A stretch of 64,000 nucleotides of DNA from Pelobates cultripes (taxonomy: Eukaryota > Chordata > Amphibia > Anura > Pelobatidae). Below, piece after piece: positions 1 through 12,354 of the stretch. Within the stretch, counting starts at the first letter, position 1, and the number at the start of each line of letters is the position of its first letter. The translations under genes were made by a program, and so were the position numbers. Where the stretch lies: positions 279,669,602-279,733,601 of the forward strand of contig OW240913.1 of assembly GCA_933207985.1 (NCBI GenBank). Reading direction: 5' to 3'. The notes under the pieces are model-generated. The model worked only from the letters and a program-made list of their open reading frames with translations, ran no database searches and was not told where the DNA came from.

Positions 1-180
1 AGCTTGAAGAAGTCCTCTTAGCAGGTCGAAACGTTGCTGTTCTTTTTGTTCCATTAAAACTGCCTGAGGTTTCAACACCTTGAGTGCCTGGAGAATTTCT
101 TGTGTTGTCTTATCGTTGTGGGATTGCTAGTCCTGCTCCAGAGCACCGGGTGTCTGCTGGGATTGAGTGTGGCTCCTACC
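1..180 (+). mobile_element. Possible Penelope-like retroelement terminal fragment
   Basis: The first 45 bases contain a short GC-rich hairpin-like block (AAGTCC ... GGTCGAAACGTTG). Blocks of this kind are frequent at the ends of Penelope-like elements in frogs, where they can be remnants of a hammerhead-ribozyme core. No protein-coding remnant is present and the left side is cut by the window edge. The assignment rests on one short motif and is tentative; it could equally be another repeat family. Confidence 0.28.
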
Positions 181-190
181 ATCACCTTTG

Positions 191-222
191 CAATAATAAT
201 AATAATATTAATAATAATAATG
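191..222. repeat. AAT/ATA microsatellite
   Basis: An almost pure run of AAT-type trinucleotides, broken once by ATTAAT. It could be the tail of an old LINE insertion, but no coding remnant is attached. Confidence 0.8.
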
Positions 223-1584
223 TCTCCAGGTTTCCTGAATTAGATCACTTTCCCATACAATTCCTTTACCATCTTCTATCTATCTGCCTGTCTGTCTGTG
301 CAATTGTATATGTCCATTTTTGCCAATAAATCATACCGACCATATTTATTAAAAAAAAAATACAATAATATAAATAAAAAAAATGAACACAATGTAAACT
401 ATTATCATTATGCCATACTTTAGTTTACCTAAAGTAAATGATGGCTCCTTTAGCTCATTATGGATATTATAATTGTAATTTGAAAAACCTGCTAAGACAC
501 ACAAAACAAACATGTTTTTATCCAAGGTTTGCCTTGCAGAGTACCCAAATGGTGATTTGCCTTTTTTTTTTTTTTTTTTACACAAAAATAATCTCCCCTT
601 AAAAGCTTTTTGACCTTTGTCTATGAGAGAGACATTAAAAACCAAACCACATATAAAACATCAGCCATGATGGGAAGAAGTGATTTGTATTACACAAGAG
701 ATACAAGTATTTATATGGAGAGTGGAAAAATAAAACGTTAGTTGAATTTCCTTTAAAAAAAGAAAAAAATCACTTGGGTGGGGGTTTGGAGTCCGACACA
801 AATGTATGATGAAGTCATTGAAAGTGGGGATTAACTCAATCCAGATGTGTACATTTGTGGATGAAATGGAATCCTGAGTTTAGCACTTATTGAAATTAAC
901 TGTATATACCTAGAACCACAATCTGTCTTAATGTTTCAGCTGGCAAAACTAACATTGCGAAGTTATGTTCTGCATGATATTGTTATATCAAGCTAAATGA
1001 CCCGATCAATCCTTCATGACAACCTGAATTCACAACATTTGGTAACATGTAAGATTTTAATGGACGTGAAAGATAATTGCTCAGTTTTGTACGATATTTC
1101 ATAGATTATGATATTTATCTGCATAATATACAAATGATGTCAACGAAAATTGTTACAAGATATCAAATGATGTATTCGAAGGGCTGTGGGGTGGTTCAAA
1201 TTTTTCCTACAAGAAAAAAATATTTTTTTCTTGCAAAAATTATTAGGAATTATCAAAATCAGTTTTTTTCAACATTTTATTTCTAAAATTAATTGCTTCA
1301 TAAAGTTAGAAAACTTTAGCTTTGTGGAATATTAACCTGCATTTTTCAAAATGTGTTACAGAATAGTCAAGCTTATTTCTTTCTTTCTTTTTTTTTATAT
1401 CTTTGATATATGTATTTCATATATGCAATATATTTGCTGAGAGGTTTGTTTGTTTGTTGTTTGCATGGAGCCAACTCCACTTTAATCATTTATGTTTTGT
1501 TTTATTTGTTTATTAATTTCTTACATTTAATGTCCATTTAATATCAACCAGGTTTTATATATAATTATAATTGGTCTTCCCAGA
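223..1584. other. AT-rich non-coding stretch, no gene seen
   Basis: Contains homopolymer runs (poly-A near 350, poly-T near 560-580) and many stops in every frame. No exon, RNA gene or recognised repeat was found. Confidence 0.6.
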
Positions 1585-2280
1585 AGCCATACTACAATCT
1601 ATAATGAATGCTGCAGCTAGACTGATTTTCCTCTCCTGTTGCTCCTCTCACACCTCTCCCCTCCGTCAGTCATTACACTGGCTTCCTGTATCCTATAGGA
1701 GTAATTCAAAGTACTTATCCATGCCTATAAAGCACCTAACCATTCTAGCCCCTCCTATATTTCTTCACTGATACGCACGTATGCCCGTTCTGGGCCTCTC
1801 CGCTCTGCCCATGACCTTCTCCTGTCCGCTGCTTGCACCCTTACGGCCAACTCACCCTTGCAGGACTTCTCGCAGGTGGCTCCCTTCCTATGGAATAGCC
1901 TTCCTACCACCATCAGACTCTCCCCTAGTCTTCAATCATTTAAGAAGTGCCTTAAAACCCATCTCTTCAGGAAAGCTTATGGCCTCCAAGAGTAACCTAT
2001 ACCTCACATACCTGTCCTTTGCTCTCTCTGAAAGGGCAGCACTTTACTCTCTCCTCCAGCTCTGCTTCACTCCACCTTGTTTGATTGCTACTGTCTGTCC
2101 TCTGTTTTATGCCCCACCTCCTATAGACTGTAAGCTCATTTGAGCAGGGTCCTCATTAACCTATTGTTCCTGTAAATGTTTGTAATTGTCTCATTTATTG
2201 TGAAATCCCCCGTCTTATAATACTGTTAAGAGCTACGGAAACTGTTGGCGCTGTATAAATGCTGATAATATATATATGAG
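1585..2280 (+). pseudogene. L2-like LINE, 3' end of ORF2 plus 3' tail
   Basis: The translation in shifting frames shows the conserved C-terminal part of an L2-like (Jockey-supergroup) ORF2: MNAAARLIFLS, then QSLHWLPVSYR, then LSPSLQSFKKCLKTHLF and RKAYGLQ. The 3' UTR follows: a block beginning CTGTAAGCTCATTTGAGCAG and ending GGCGCTGTATAAATGC, with an AT-rich simple tail. The element is truncated at its 5' side, which is usual for LINEs, and has several frameshifts, so it is an old dead copy. The same 3' tail type occurs at 9852-10020 (reversed) and 52737-52915. Confidence 0.75.
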
Positions 2281-3240
2281 AATAATATATGCAATTAATA
2301 CAAATGGAGTATCCAGTCTTTACATGATATTTGTTGGTTGAAACAGTTGCATGTAAAATATTTTATGGGAGATTTTTTATTTCTTCATATTTGAATCATC
2401 TGAACCTTGAAAAGCCAGCAGATCTGTTTCCAGAATGTTACTTAAGGTAAGACTTAAGAGATCACTATACTTCCTCTTTGAAGTAATACATTTTAATCTG
2501 TGTGAGTAAAAGACTAGAGATATGGATAAAAGAATAAAATAATGGGTTTGTTGACATGCTCATATCAATTCATTAACACAGCCAAACGTGATGTATGTAA
2601 GGAATCCACCAAGCAGCTTAAAACACTCAGCTTATTGTATTGGTGGTAGAATGCCATGAGTATTGACCCTTAGTTTTTTCAACTTGTCAAAAACAAAAGA
2701 ACTCTCCAATGCTTTTAAGCTTATTATGCAATGTCATAAAGAGACAATCTATTTTAATGTATGGAGCAAGAACTATTCCAAAGTCAGGAATCAGGGTCAC
2801 AGAAATGCTGAATGACGGAGTGCCTTTCAGTGGAGCCAAGTTGACACAACGATTGGCATATACAGTCCGAGGGCTGACTGCATGTTGTTCGTGATGTACA
2901 AGAACTTGGACAGATATTGAGGAAGTTAAATGTCCTCATTATGACATCACATGTTATGGAGGTAGGTTTTGTTTACCTAGACTGTCAATAAAACATAGGG
3001 GCTGCACCCAGAGATGCTTTGCACCATAACACATACAATAAGGAATGGTGAAAGTGGTGCTTGGAGGGATCCTTTAATTGTTTTAAAATTCTTTTAACTA
3101 TAAGGTCTTCAGTGGTATATAAGAACTGTTAAATAAACAAATGTGCCAGTTTTACTCAATGCCATGCAAGGTATAGCTCTATACCAATTTAATGTAAGGT
3201 ACATATCCGTTGGGTATGTGTCAGAAAATAAGCCAGCTAC
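2281..3240. other. Non-coding stretch, nothing recognised
   Basis: AT-rich sequence with no gene or repeat I could identify. A 61-codon open frame at 2709-2894 has no recognisable domain. Confidence 0.55.
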
Positions 3241-3730
3241 TGACCTTTTCTTCTCCGATACTCCTTATCCACTCCCTCGTCTTCACCAAGCTTGATTACT
3301 GTAACTCCCTTCTACTCGACTTTACACAACACTTCATTACTCTACTTCAACAAATCCAATTGCTGCTGCCTTAACATGCCACACTCTTCTCATGCCTCCT
3401 CATGACCCCTTCTTCAAAAGCTGAACTGGCTTCAAATGTTCCAGTCGTCTCTTGTCAAATGTCTTATCCTCATGTTAATATCCTTCCATAACCTGCTTAT
3501 CCCTACCTCTCCTCTCATCTCCCATTACATTTCAAACCATCCTCTCCCTCAACTCCACCTATCTCCCCACACCCATGTGCTCCCTCACAATTCCACCCAT
3601 TTTCACTCTGTTGTGGAACAATCTACTTCCCTCATCATGTTTCCACAAACGTCTAAATGTATACCTCTTGACTGAAACCTGCCCAGTCATTTCCTAACCC
3701 CAAATTTCACTTGCACCTCACAGCTAAAAT
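3241..3730 (+). pseudogene. Decayed L2-like LINE fragment
   Basis: The pyrimidine-rich, CT-biased coding texture and fragments such as FTKLDYCNSLLLD (frame broken) near 3280-3320 match the region after the RT domain of L2-like elements. An HTHVLPHNSTHF-like patch follows at 3560-3610. No single frame stays open, so this is an old copy. Confidence 0.5.
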
Positions 3731-3851
3731 ATCCCACTGTATCAGCCTCCAATTATTCACTGATTATACAAATTCAAATTGATTCTGTGCATATGGACAT
3801 ACTTAAAAATGAGAGAAATCTCACTGTATCCTTCCTGGTAAAATATTTTAG

Positions 3852-3880
3852 AAATAAATAAATAACTAAATAAATAAATA
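3852..3880. repeat. AAAT microsatellite
   Basis: Seven AAAT-type units with one interruption. It lies just after the L2-like fragment and a short linker. Confidence 0.75.
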
Positions 3881-4131
3881 TGGTCCAACCAGGTTAATTC
3901 TCTTCTACAATGAACACTCTTCTCTTCAACACCACTTCCCCTTCTCTGCAGATACACTTGACCAACGGTCCCTCCAGACTTTCTGCTTCTTATTAACCTC
4001 TTTGTCTCTATTACATGCTTTACATACTGTATATTTATTGACTTTTATTTTCCATATTCAAAAAATAATGTTTCTCAAGCATTGCTTTCATATTAGATCT
4101 TCATCAGACTCACTGTACAGTATATAGATTG

Positions 4132-4637
4132 TTAGAGGAACACTGTAGTGTCAGGAATACAAACATGTATTTCAGATACTATTGTGCTGTTGTGGCAAAA
4201 TATGCCCCCAGCCTCCTTCTCTGTGGAGTGAAAAGGTGTTTTTAATTACCTTTTCTCCCACGCCCTGCCAGACTTGCTGCAGCTGGCCCTGCCTCCATGG
4301 CTGAGATAATCAGTCTTGATGATCTCATTCAATCCAATAATCCATAAGAAAGTATTATGAGGCTATTGCACATGCACTGCAAAATGTTGCACCACGCCAA
4401 TCAGCATTTCTGTATAGATAATCAATTTACCTCTATGGTAAATGATCAGTGTCTCCTTACACTGTGCATCACTGGACTAGGAAGTACCTCTAGTGGTCAT
4501 CTGAATGACTGCCACAAGAGGTTTTCCTAGGCATCAATGTAAACTGTACCTTTTCTCTGAAAAGGCAGAGTTTACATTGAAAAGCCTGAGGGACACCATT
4601 AAGCTGGAGTTGTTCTGGTGGCTATAGTGTCCGTTTC
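4132..4637 (-). mobile_element. TTAA-type (piggyBac-like) MITE, family A, decayed copy
   Basis: The left end reads TTAGAGGAACACTGTAGTGT and the right end reads GGCTATAGTGTCCGTTT, which are degraded inverted ends of the type TTAAAGGRRCACTATAG. The interior is homologous to the element at 61798-62396 in the reverse direction. Shared blocks include the CTCTGAAAAGGCAGAGTTTA block near 4556-4575 and TTGTTCTGGTGGCTATAG at the right end. There is no coding capacity. TTAA targets and these termini point to the piggyBac superfamily; family membership is inferred. Confidence 0.6.
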
Positions 4638-5709
4638 AGCAGTACTCCTTAACTCCGAAATGTAATTCCGGAACTCCAAAATTCTATGTAGAAAAATCAA
4701 GAAAGAAACAAATTGGACAATGGATAATAAGTTTAATTTGTTTTGTGATTCAGACTTCCATCTGTGGTACCAAAAAATGATTTTGAAAAAAAATTATGAC
4801 AAGTTTGATGAGAAAAATATGATTGGAGCAAGAGACATGATGGCTAGGGGACAGCCACTAAATTTTCGCGTTATTCACAGATCATGTGATAAGTGACCAA
4901 TAGAGAGAAAAAACACTATTTTTTTCCCCCCTCGAATGGTTACTTCTCCTTACTTGCTCTGTCAACCAAATGCATTGCGGTTTAATCTATCTACGCAGTG
5001 ACAGTATGGCTGTACAGAGATTATGATATTTAATAAGGAGGTAGTTTCCACATTGACACAGGGTCTTCAAAACCCATATTGTTATGATGACATAGACCGT
5101 CTTTAAGGGATTAGTGAAAACATCAGGTTTTCTTTATGTAACTTTTCACAACGCAACCATTTAAAATACCGCCATAAAAGTAACACATTATTAACAAAAA
5201 TGAAAAGAAACGTGACATATGGAAACAATTCAAAGCATCAAAATGTATATATTTACAGAAAATTCATCCTTTGGTGATTTAAACAAGACTTACCCTCTCT
5301 CTTGGTTTAAAGTGTATTTTGACAGTTATGTGTATATTCAAACCAATTATAAAAAATTGTAACAGGGCTTTTGGAATGCTGATCTGTGTTGGATTACTGA
5401 ATGGAACAGGTTAGAATCAACTTCTACACAATTATCCTTTGTGAATGTGACCCAGTTCTCACCTAAAGCAAAGCAGGTTTTTCAAAAGAACTTTTAAATT
5501 CTGATCTCTATGAAAGATTGCAATTTAATATTTTTGGGATCGGCTTTTCAAATCATTTAATATTTTTGGATACATATTTAAAATTGTGTTTGTTTTTCTC
5601 ATAAATATTAAAACACTAAAATATTTGTTGAAATATTAAATAATTTCAAAAACGTATCCAAAAATATAAAATCTGTTCCTAAACCAGATATCATAGCATG
5701 TCTCTAGAC
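4638..5709. other. AT-rich non-coding stretch, no gene seen
   Basis: No open frame of note and no recognised repeat. AT-rich stretches near 5540-5660 repeat the word AATATTTTTGGA several times but show no clear unit structure. Confidence 0.5.
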
Positions 5710-6177
5710 CAGTGATGGCAAACCTTTTTGAGCCCGAGTGCCCAAACCGCAATACATGCCAACTTTTTTTTCCTCAAAGTGCCAACATGGCAATTAAACC
5801 TGAATACCGAGGTTTAAGTTTAGAAAAAACAACTCGTACAGTTGTCCAAACTAGTTAACATCTTTTGTTTTAAAAGAAGAACACAACAGAGTTCAATGAT
5901 ACAAATTTTAAATAATGATATAAATTGATAAAATTAAGCTTATATTTATTAGTATCTCCAATAAATGCAATGCATGCACACAGACTGCTGAACACATTCA
6001 CACATCGACTGCTTAATACATACACACACCGACACACAAACAGACTGCTAAATACACACACACAAACATACACACAGTCCGCTGAATACACAGACACACA
6101 GTCCGCTGAATACACACACACTGCTGAATACATACACTGCTGAATACATAGACACACACAGTCTGCTGAGTACACAG
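5710..6177 (+). mobile_element. hAT-like non-autonomous element, left end, with internal CA-rich minisatellite; right end lost in gap
   Basis: The left terminus CAGTGATGGCAAACC at 5710, followed by GAGCCCGAGTGCCCAAA, matches a widespread hAT-type terminus of vertebrates. The 8 bases before it (5702-5709, CTCTAGAC) would be the target duplication, but the right copy cannot be checked because the element runs into the N block at 6178. From about 5990 the interior is a minisatellite built from CACACA plus GACTGCTGAATA-type units. Open frames on both strands here are low-complexity artefacts. Confidence 0.5.
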
Positions 6178-6277
6178 NNNNNNNNNNNNNNNNNNNNNNN
6201 NNNNNNNNNNNNNNNNNNNNNNNNNNNNNNNNNNNNNNNNNNNNNNNNNNNNNNNNNNNNNNNNNNNNNNNNNNNNN
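6178..6277. other. Assembly gap (100 N)
   Basis: Exactly 100 N, so a scaffolding placeholder rather than a measured length. It follows a minisatellite, a common reason for assembly failure. The true end of the hAT-like element and the 5' part of the RTE-like LINE presumably lie inside it. Confidence 0.98.
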
Positions 6278-6870
6278 TGACAGATGTTATTTTTTCCTGG
6301 GATCCAAGGTCTCTTCAGATGGTGACTGTAGTCATGAAACTAAAAGACATTTGCTTCTGGGGAGGAAAGCTATGGCAAGCTTGGACAAGCTGGTAAAAAC
6401 TAAAGATATTACACTATCAACAAAGGTCCACATAGTCAGAACTATGGTATTCTCAGTAGTAACATACGGATGTGAGAGCTGGACTATATAGAAGGCTGAG
6501 CGTCGTAGAATTGATGCCTTTGAACTGTGGTGTTGGTGAAAACTGCTTAGAATCCCTTGGATTGCAAGAAGATCCAAAAAAATCCGTATTACAGGAAATC
6601 AAGACAAACTGTTCACTGGAAGCTATGATCATGAGGCTGAAGCTCAAATATTTTGGCCATATAATGAGAAGGCAGAATTCTCTAGAGAAGACTCTGATGC
6701 TGGGAAAGATGGAAGGCACACGAAGAAGGGGATGACAGAGACAGAGATGGATAGATGAGGTCACTGAAGCCACGAACATGAAGTTGTTGGAGCTCAGAGG
6801 GGCAGTGACTGACAGATGTACTACGTGCTATAGTCCATACGTCCATACTAAACGGCTAAACAATAACAAG
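6278..6870 (+). pseudogene. RTE/BovB-like LINE, 3' end of ORF2
   Basis: This is the C-terminal part of an RTE-clade (BovB-like) reverse-transcriptase polyprotein. Visible landmarks in order are LGSKVSSDGDCSHETKRH (near 6300), TKVHIVRTMVFSVVTYGCES (near 6422-6480), KAERRRIDAFELWCW (6494-6538), then after one frameshift near 6575 LKLKYFGHIMRRQNSLEKTL (6640-6700) and KMEGTRRRG (6708-6735). These are conserved landmarks of the region after the RT palm, so the catalytic YADD motif is not present. In-frame stops follow WTI, WCW and RRRG. The copy is therefore dead. Its 5' part is lost in the gap at 6178-6277, and its right end is an A-rich TAAACAATAACAA at about 6870. RTE elements mobilise themselves by target-primed reverse transcription; this copy cannot. 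Confidence 0.7.
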
Positions 6871-7240
6871 GTCATTAGTGACTTCAATAAGAGCAGTCTC
6901 AGTAGTGTGGAGGGGGCAGAAGCCAGACTGACGAGGGTCAAGGAGAGAGTTGAAATTGAGGAAACAAGTCAGACGGGTAAAGACCAGTCTTTCCAGAAGC
7001 TTTGAGGAAAAAGGGAGCAGGGATATGGGATGATAGTTAGAAGGGGGGGAAACGGGCGGACGGGTCAAGAGATGTTTTTTTTAAGATGGATACTACAGTA
7101 GCATGTTTAAGGGCAGCATGGACAACACCAGAAGAGAGAGAGCAGTTGAGGATGTAAAATGGTACAAATTGTGAAAAATGTGTGCAAATGTTTAATTGAT
7201 AAGCTCCCAAGGAATTCTTTGAGACAACATGAAGCAACAG
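6871..7240 (-). pseudogene. L2-like LINE, antisense fragment of the RT domain start
   Basis: On the minus strand, the frame from 7237 shows [19 protein letters not shown]. After a frame change, [20 protein letters not shown] and [19 protein letters not shown] follow (7030-6880). These are the RT motifs 0-2 of L2/CR1-type LINEs. The fragment stops abruptly next to the end of the RTE-like element at 6870, in the middle of the RT domain. The simplest reading is that the RTE-like element inserted into an older L2-like copy and that the remainder lies in the gap. Confidence 0.65.
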
Positions 7241-8346
7241 CTGTTTGAAGCCACAAGCTCATCTAATTTATAACTTGTTTCTATGTAACCTTTTATCCTG
7301 TAAGGACACCTGAACTAAAGCCCATCTTTTCAATACAGACATGTTGGCTTGTAGTTGTTCATGGGATTTGGATTTCTATTTAATAAGGGCTGTATTTGAG
7401 AAAAGTCAGTGTTTCGTTTATAAAGTATATAATGTATATTTATTTTTATTTTATAAAATATATCACATGCATTAAGATTGTTACAAACCAAGATACTTTA
7501 ATAACGGTTTTTCTTTGAGTCTGGCAACCTTTGTCATTTCAATTACATATTATTTTTCTATTATGAAGACAACATTATTTGTTTGGTCACTAGGAATGCT
7601 TTTATTGTATTCAGTGCTGTTAAGTTGATTTAGCTCAGAATTCAGGAATACATTTTTAACAGCATAAAATACTTTCTGTGTTTTCGTGATATTGTAAGCC
7701 ATATTAATATTTAAACTACGGCATATGAGATATATTGAGGGGACAATAATGAATGCTCAAAGCCTACTTCTGGATGCAGCTTGGGTTTAAAATTTAAATA
7801 CAATTATAAATACGTTAGTCACACTGTAGACTATCTTCATGGTAATATAAATTTTACTGAAACAGATAAAAAGACAGAAAATTAATCAAGGTAAGATACA
7901 TTTGCAATATGGATTGTACTTATCTTTTTATTTGCTGTAGACAATGTAAATTACTGCGTAGAATGCAGATAATTTTCATATCTGTTGGATACAATAAATC
8001 AGAGACGACAATGAAATCTAGAAAACACAAGTCCAATAAAAATACAATAATGGCATGATATAAATTCAGATATTACAGTAAAATTATCATAAATTATTAG
8101 TTATTACAACTTTGCAACAAAAACTATTTACATCCACCATATGTTTTCTTACATTTATAAATACCATAACTATTAAATACTTTAAAAAAAACTTTTAGGC
8201 TAAATGGCTGAACTGTAATTTTTTTTTTTTTTTTGTAAATATTCTTTATCTAAGCCCTTTTTTTCCAAATGCAGGTTGATATATATATTTGTAAATATAT
8301 ATATGTGCTCTTTTTTCATGTGAATATTTATGTATATGTTTTTATA

Positions 8347-8350
<4 letters not shown>
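7241..8350. other. AT-rich non-coding stretch, no gene seen
   Basis: Strongly AT-rich with poly-T runs (8219-8234). No recognisable gene or repeat. Confidence 0.55.

Positions 8351-8384
<34 letters not shown>
8351..8384. repeat. TA dinucleotide microsatellite
   Basis: About 17 uninterrupted TA units. Overlapping open frames are artefacts of the repeat. Confidence 0.9.
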
Positions 8385-8389
<5 letters not shown>

Positions 8390-8391
<2 letters not shown>

Positions 8392-8800
8392 GAAAAAAAG
8401 AGAGCACACAAATCCTCATTTGATCAACGTTTTTATCCTCTCAGGGTCTTTATTAAGATACATACAAATATTACTGATTTGTATTCGCCACATAGCAATT
8501 AAATCAATAGTGTGTACTTACCATTTCCAGCAAGAGCAGTGACCCCAAGTCACTATAAATGATCACTTATTTGTGTAATCCAATGTGGACAAACCTGTCG
8601 ATGACTGTGCATGTTGTCTAGGACAACGCTATAGGAGATGTGCGTCCCGTTTCCCAAGAAACAATTCAAATGAATGAATCAAGTATTAAGTGTTAAGTGT
8701 TGAGTGTCAAGGTGTCTTGTCAAGGTTTCTAACCATAGTCCAAAGATTTATATCACTATACCAACATGAAGGGCGAAAGAAACATGCAAACCAGTAAAAT
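8390..8800 (-). mobile_element. Probable Penelope-like element end, non-coding
   Basis: Read on the minus strand, the block at 8405-8460 runs AATAAAGACCCTGAGAGG, then AAAAACGTTGATCA. This has the layout of a degraded hammerhead-like block of Penelope-like elements (AATAAAGACC-CTGA ... GAAACGTTG). No RT or GIY-YIG remnant is attached. The call rests on this motif and its TA-rich flank, and is tentative. Confidence 0.35.
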
Positions 8801-9851
8801 AATAAATGTAACACAAGTTACAAGTTACAAGTTAAAACGCTGAAAATGTAAAGATCCTTGTTTAGGAAAGCATCTTAAAGGATCAAATTTAAATAAGTAA
8901 AGTAAGAAAATAAAGTAATGCAGAAAGTGATAAAGAGTGCTTGTTCTTAACAATAAAAATAAAAAAACATTGCACATGATATAATATTGTGACACTCCAG
9001 ATACCCATAGTGAAGATATGTGTTCAAGAGTGTGGCAAAAGGTATGAAAGAAGTAAGTGAAAAAAAGTGAGTCCAAAAAGTATTAAAGAATTGATGTTTA
9101 ATGTATGTAGTGATTTTTCCTGTTTTTTCTTTTTCATTTTTTTAAAATGTATTTGTGCTGATGAATACGGTGACCATTGCTCTTACCCATGAGTAGTGGA
9201 ATTTTGAAAACAGGGCTTATTTCTTTTTAGTCCAATTGATTACGCCACATTTAGCATTTACCCCCAAACTCCTCTTTGCATTTATAACCCTGACGTACAA
9301 TATTTAACTTGTTCCCTTATAGCTTTGGAGTCCTGGACTAGAAGCAATGGAGTCATGGGCCCTGGATAATCATCAGATGTTCAGAATGGAGAAAGCCCCT
9401 GTATGAACCTTACTACTGCAGGAGTTGCATTAATCTCTAATATCAAACATCAGCAGCCTAAAAACCAACATCAAATGTGTGGTAAAAATCATACGAAGAT
9501 CTGTGTGAGTTTCCTCTGTTTTCAGGAAGTATATTGTATAAAAGACACATGCAATTCATTTCATTTAGAATTTTAATTCTGACGATTTCGTCAATTCAGG
9601 AGAATCTGAATTTCTTTACAAACCAAAAAAACAAACAAATTAAAAAACTAATTGATACTATTTTATTTCAGATCCACTCTGTTTCATAATGATAGCAAGT
9701 TAGGGGCTTATCTCTTAAGCACGTAAAGCACAAAAATAAGAAAATAGCTTTTATTCCCTGTAATTTTGACCTTGGTAGAAAGCTTCCTAATTTGGTTTCC
9801 TTATGTGGGATTGCCATAATGAAAGGTACCAAATTAGGGACTTATTAATAT
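8801..9851. other. Non-coding stretch, nothing recognised
   Basis: No supported gene. Short direct repeats of ACAAGTTACAAGTTACAAGT occur at 8814-8834. The 83-codon minus frame at 8825-9076 has no recognisable domain. Confidence 0.5.
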
Positions 9852-10020
9852 GTTATTATTATTATGTTATTATTTATATAGCGCCATCAATTCCGCAGCG
9901 CTTTACAATGGGTGGACAAACGGACATGTGGTTGTAACCAGACAAGTTGGACACACAGGAACAGAGGGGTTGAGGGCCCTGCTCAATCAGCTTACATGCT
10001 AGAGGGAGTGGGGTAAAGTG
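9852..10020 (-). mobile_element. L2/CR1-type 3' tail, antisense
   Basis: Begins with ATTATT repeats and continues TATAGCGCCATCAATTCC, GCAGCGCTTTACAATGGG and GGGCCCTGCTCAATCAGCTT. This is the reverse complement of the LINE 3' tail at 52737-52915. Only the 3' terminal 170 bases were inserted or survive, as expected for a heavily 5'-truncated LINE. Confidence 0.7.
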
Positions 10021-10590
10021 ACACAAAAGGTAAGGATAGTTATCTACTTACCAACTGACACAATTGCCCTTAAAAAAATCTGCATGGAATGTTTTTTTTA
10101 AATCAGATGTCCAAGACAAGCTGCAGTAATTTTGTTAAAAACTTGTAGAGAATATTGCATGGGAAACAAATGCCCTATTTACAGAACATTTTTGAAAATT
10201 ATCAATAGCAGAGGAAGTAACCTGCCGTTGGCCTCCATCACCACCATTGCTATTAACTAAGCATACATGTTTGAAAAATCATGCTCTAACCTGACTGAAT
10301 GTTGTGAACACATCCATATCTCTGTCTATTTACAGGAAAGCAAATTGTGAAAAGGGAGGTGACTTGAATACAAACAGTTTGGTTCCATTTTTCATGAAAC
10401 TTAGTGTCTGCTCAAGAAGTATTTCAGAATAAATAATTACTGGTTTGCATGGTGTTGAAATGATAACTGATGACTTATTGATCTATGGAAAAGATCATAT
10501 TGAACATGACAGAAACCTAACTGCATAAAACACAGAAAAACCTTAAACTCAATCCAAACAAAATGCATTCAGAAGTAGAAGACATAGAAG
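10021..10590. other. Non-coding stretch, nothing recognised
   Basis: AT-rich unique sequence directly left of the nested hAT-like stack. Confidence 0.5.
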
Positions 10591-10859
10591 CATTGGTGTA
10601 ACTACCACGGTCGCAGGGGTCACAGCTGCGACCCGGCCCCTCACTCCTGCCATCTGGATACCTTATGGGCCAGTGCACAGCCACACCATCCCGGGTACGC
10701 GGTTCCCGGAGGTCTGGCAGGAAGGGAGAGGTGCACTGTGCTGCTCCCCTCCTGCCTGTGTGTAGCGTGGCTGAGCGGTCTGACAGAAAATGCTCATTGT
10801 TAGAGCACTTCCTGTCAGACCAGAACTGCAGCCAGTAAGGTACAGGAGGGTAGGCGGGA

Positions 10860-11172
10860 AGTGAGAGATGGTATGGGATACAGGGAGGGGAGGGGGGAGA
10901 AATGGATGCTGTGGGACACCTGGAGGGGAGGGGGGAGAAATGGAGTGTATGGGACACCTGGAGGGGAGGGGGGAGAGGGAGAAATGGTACATGGGGAGGG
11001 GAGAAGGGAGAGAGGGAACAATGGGACACAGGGAGGGGATGGGAGAGAAAGAGCAATGGGACATAGGAAGGGGAGGGGTGAGAGAAAGATCAATGGGACA
11101 CAGGGAGGGGAGGGGGAGAAAGGGAACAATGGGACACAGGGAGGGGGTAGAGTAAGAACAATGGGACACAGG
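10860..11172. repeat. G-rich minisatellite, left part
   Basis: Imperfect units of about 36-38 bp built on ATGGGACACAGGGAGGGGAG with GAGA-rich spacers. All G-runs are on the plus strand. The open frames on both strands (up to 179 codons) are repeat artefacts. Confidence 0.85.
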
Positions 11173-11285
11173 CAAGGCCGTCTATAATATGAATAGGACC
11201 CTGGGAAAAGCATTTTCTTGGGCCCCCTGGGTCCTGCCCCTCCCACCCCCTCACTTCCCCAATTACACCCAACCCCCAATCACAC

Positions 11286-12354
11286 TGACAGACATACTGA
11301 CACATACACACACAGACAGACATATTAAAACATTCACAGATACATACTGACACACACATACACTGGCACACAAATATATACTGGCAGACATATTGACACA
11401 CATTCAGACATACTGACACAAACACAGACACACATACATACACACACACACAGACACATACACTGACAGATATAATGAAACACACACAGACACATACACT
11501 GACAGACATATTGACACACACACAGACATGCTGACACACACACAGGCATATTGACATACACAAAGACAGACATACTGACACACAGACATACTGATACACA
11601 CACAGACAGACATACATACATACACACACAGACACATACACTGACAGATATACTGACACACACAAAAATACTGACAGACATACTGATACACACATAGGCA
11701 TACTGACATACACACATACATACATACATACATACACACACACATGCAGACACATACACTGACAGATATACTGACACAGACACATACACTGACAGATATA
11801 CTGACACACACATAGACACATACACTGACAGAAACACTGAAACACACAGACACATACACTGACAGATGAATTGACACACACACAGACATACTGACACACA
11901 CACACAGACATACTGACACACACAGACATACTGACACACAGACAGACATACTGACATAGACATACTGACATACACAAACACAGACATACTGACACACACA
12001 TACATACTGACATACACACAGACATACACACACAGACATACTGACATACACACACACACACACACACAGACATACTGACATACACACACAAACATACTGA
12101 CACACACACAGACATACTGACACACACATACATACTGACATACACACACAGACATACAGACACAGACATACTGACATACACACACACAGACATACTGACA
12201 TTCACACACACACAAACATACTGACACACACACAGACACACACTGACAGATGTATTGACATACACACATAGACATACTGACACACACACACACAGACATA
12301 CTGACACACACAGACATACTGACACACAGACAGACATACTGACACAGACATACT
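11286..12354. repeat. CA-rich minisatellite, left part
   Basis: Units of about 18-22 bp of the form ACACACACAGACATACTGAC. The 265-415-codon minus-strand frames here read only M, S, V, C, L and Q and are repeat artefacts. Confidence 0.88.

Noticed and set aside
5870..6175. 101-codon minus-strand and 72-codon plus-strand frames
   Set aside because: CA-rich repeat inside a hAT-like element; no domain.
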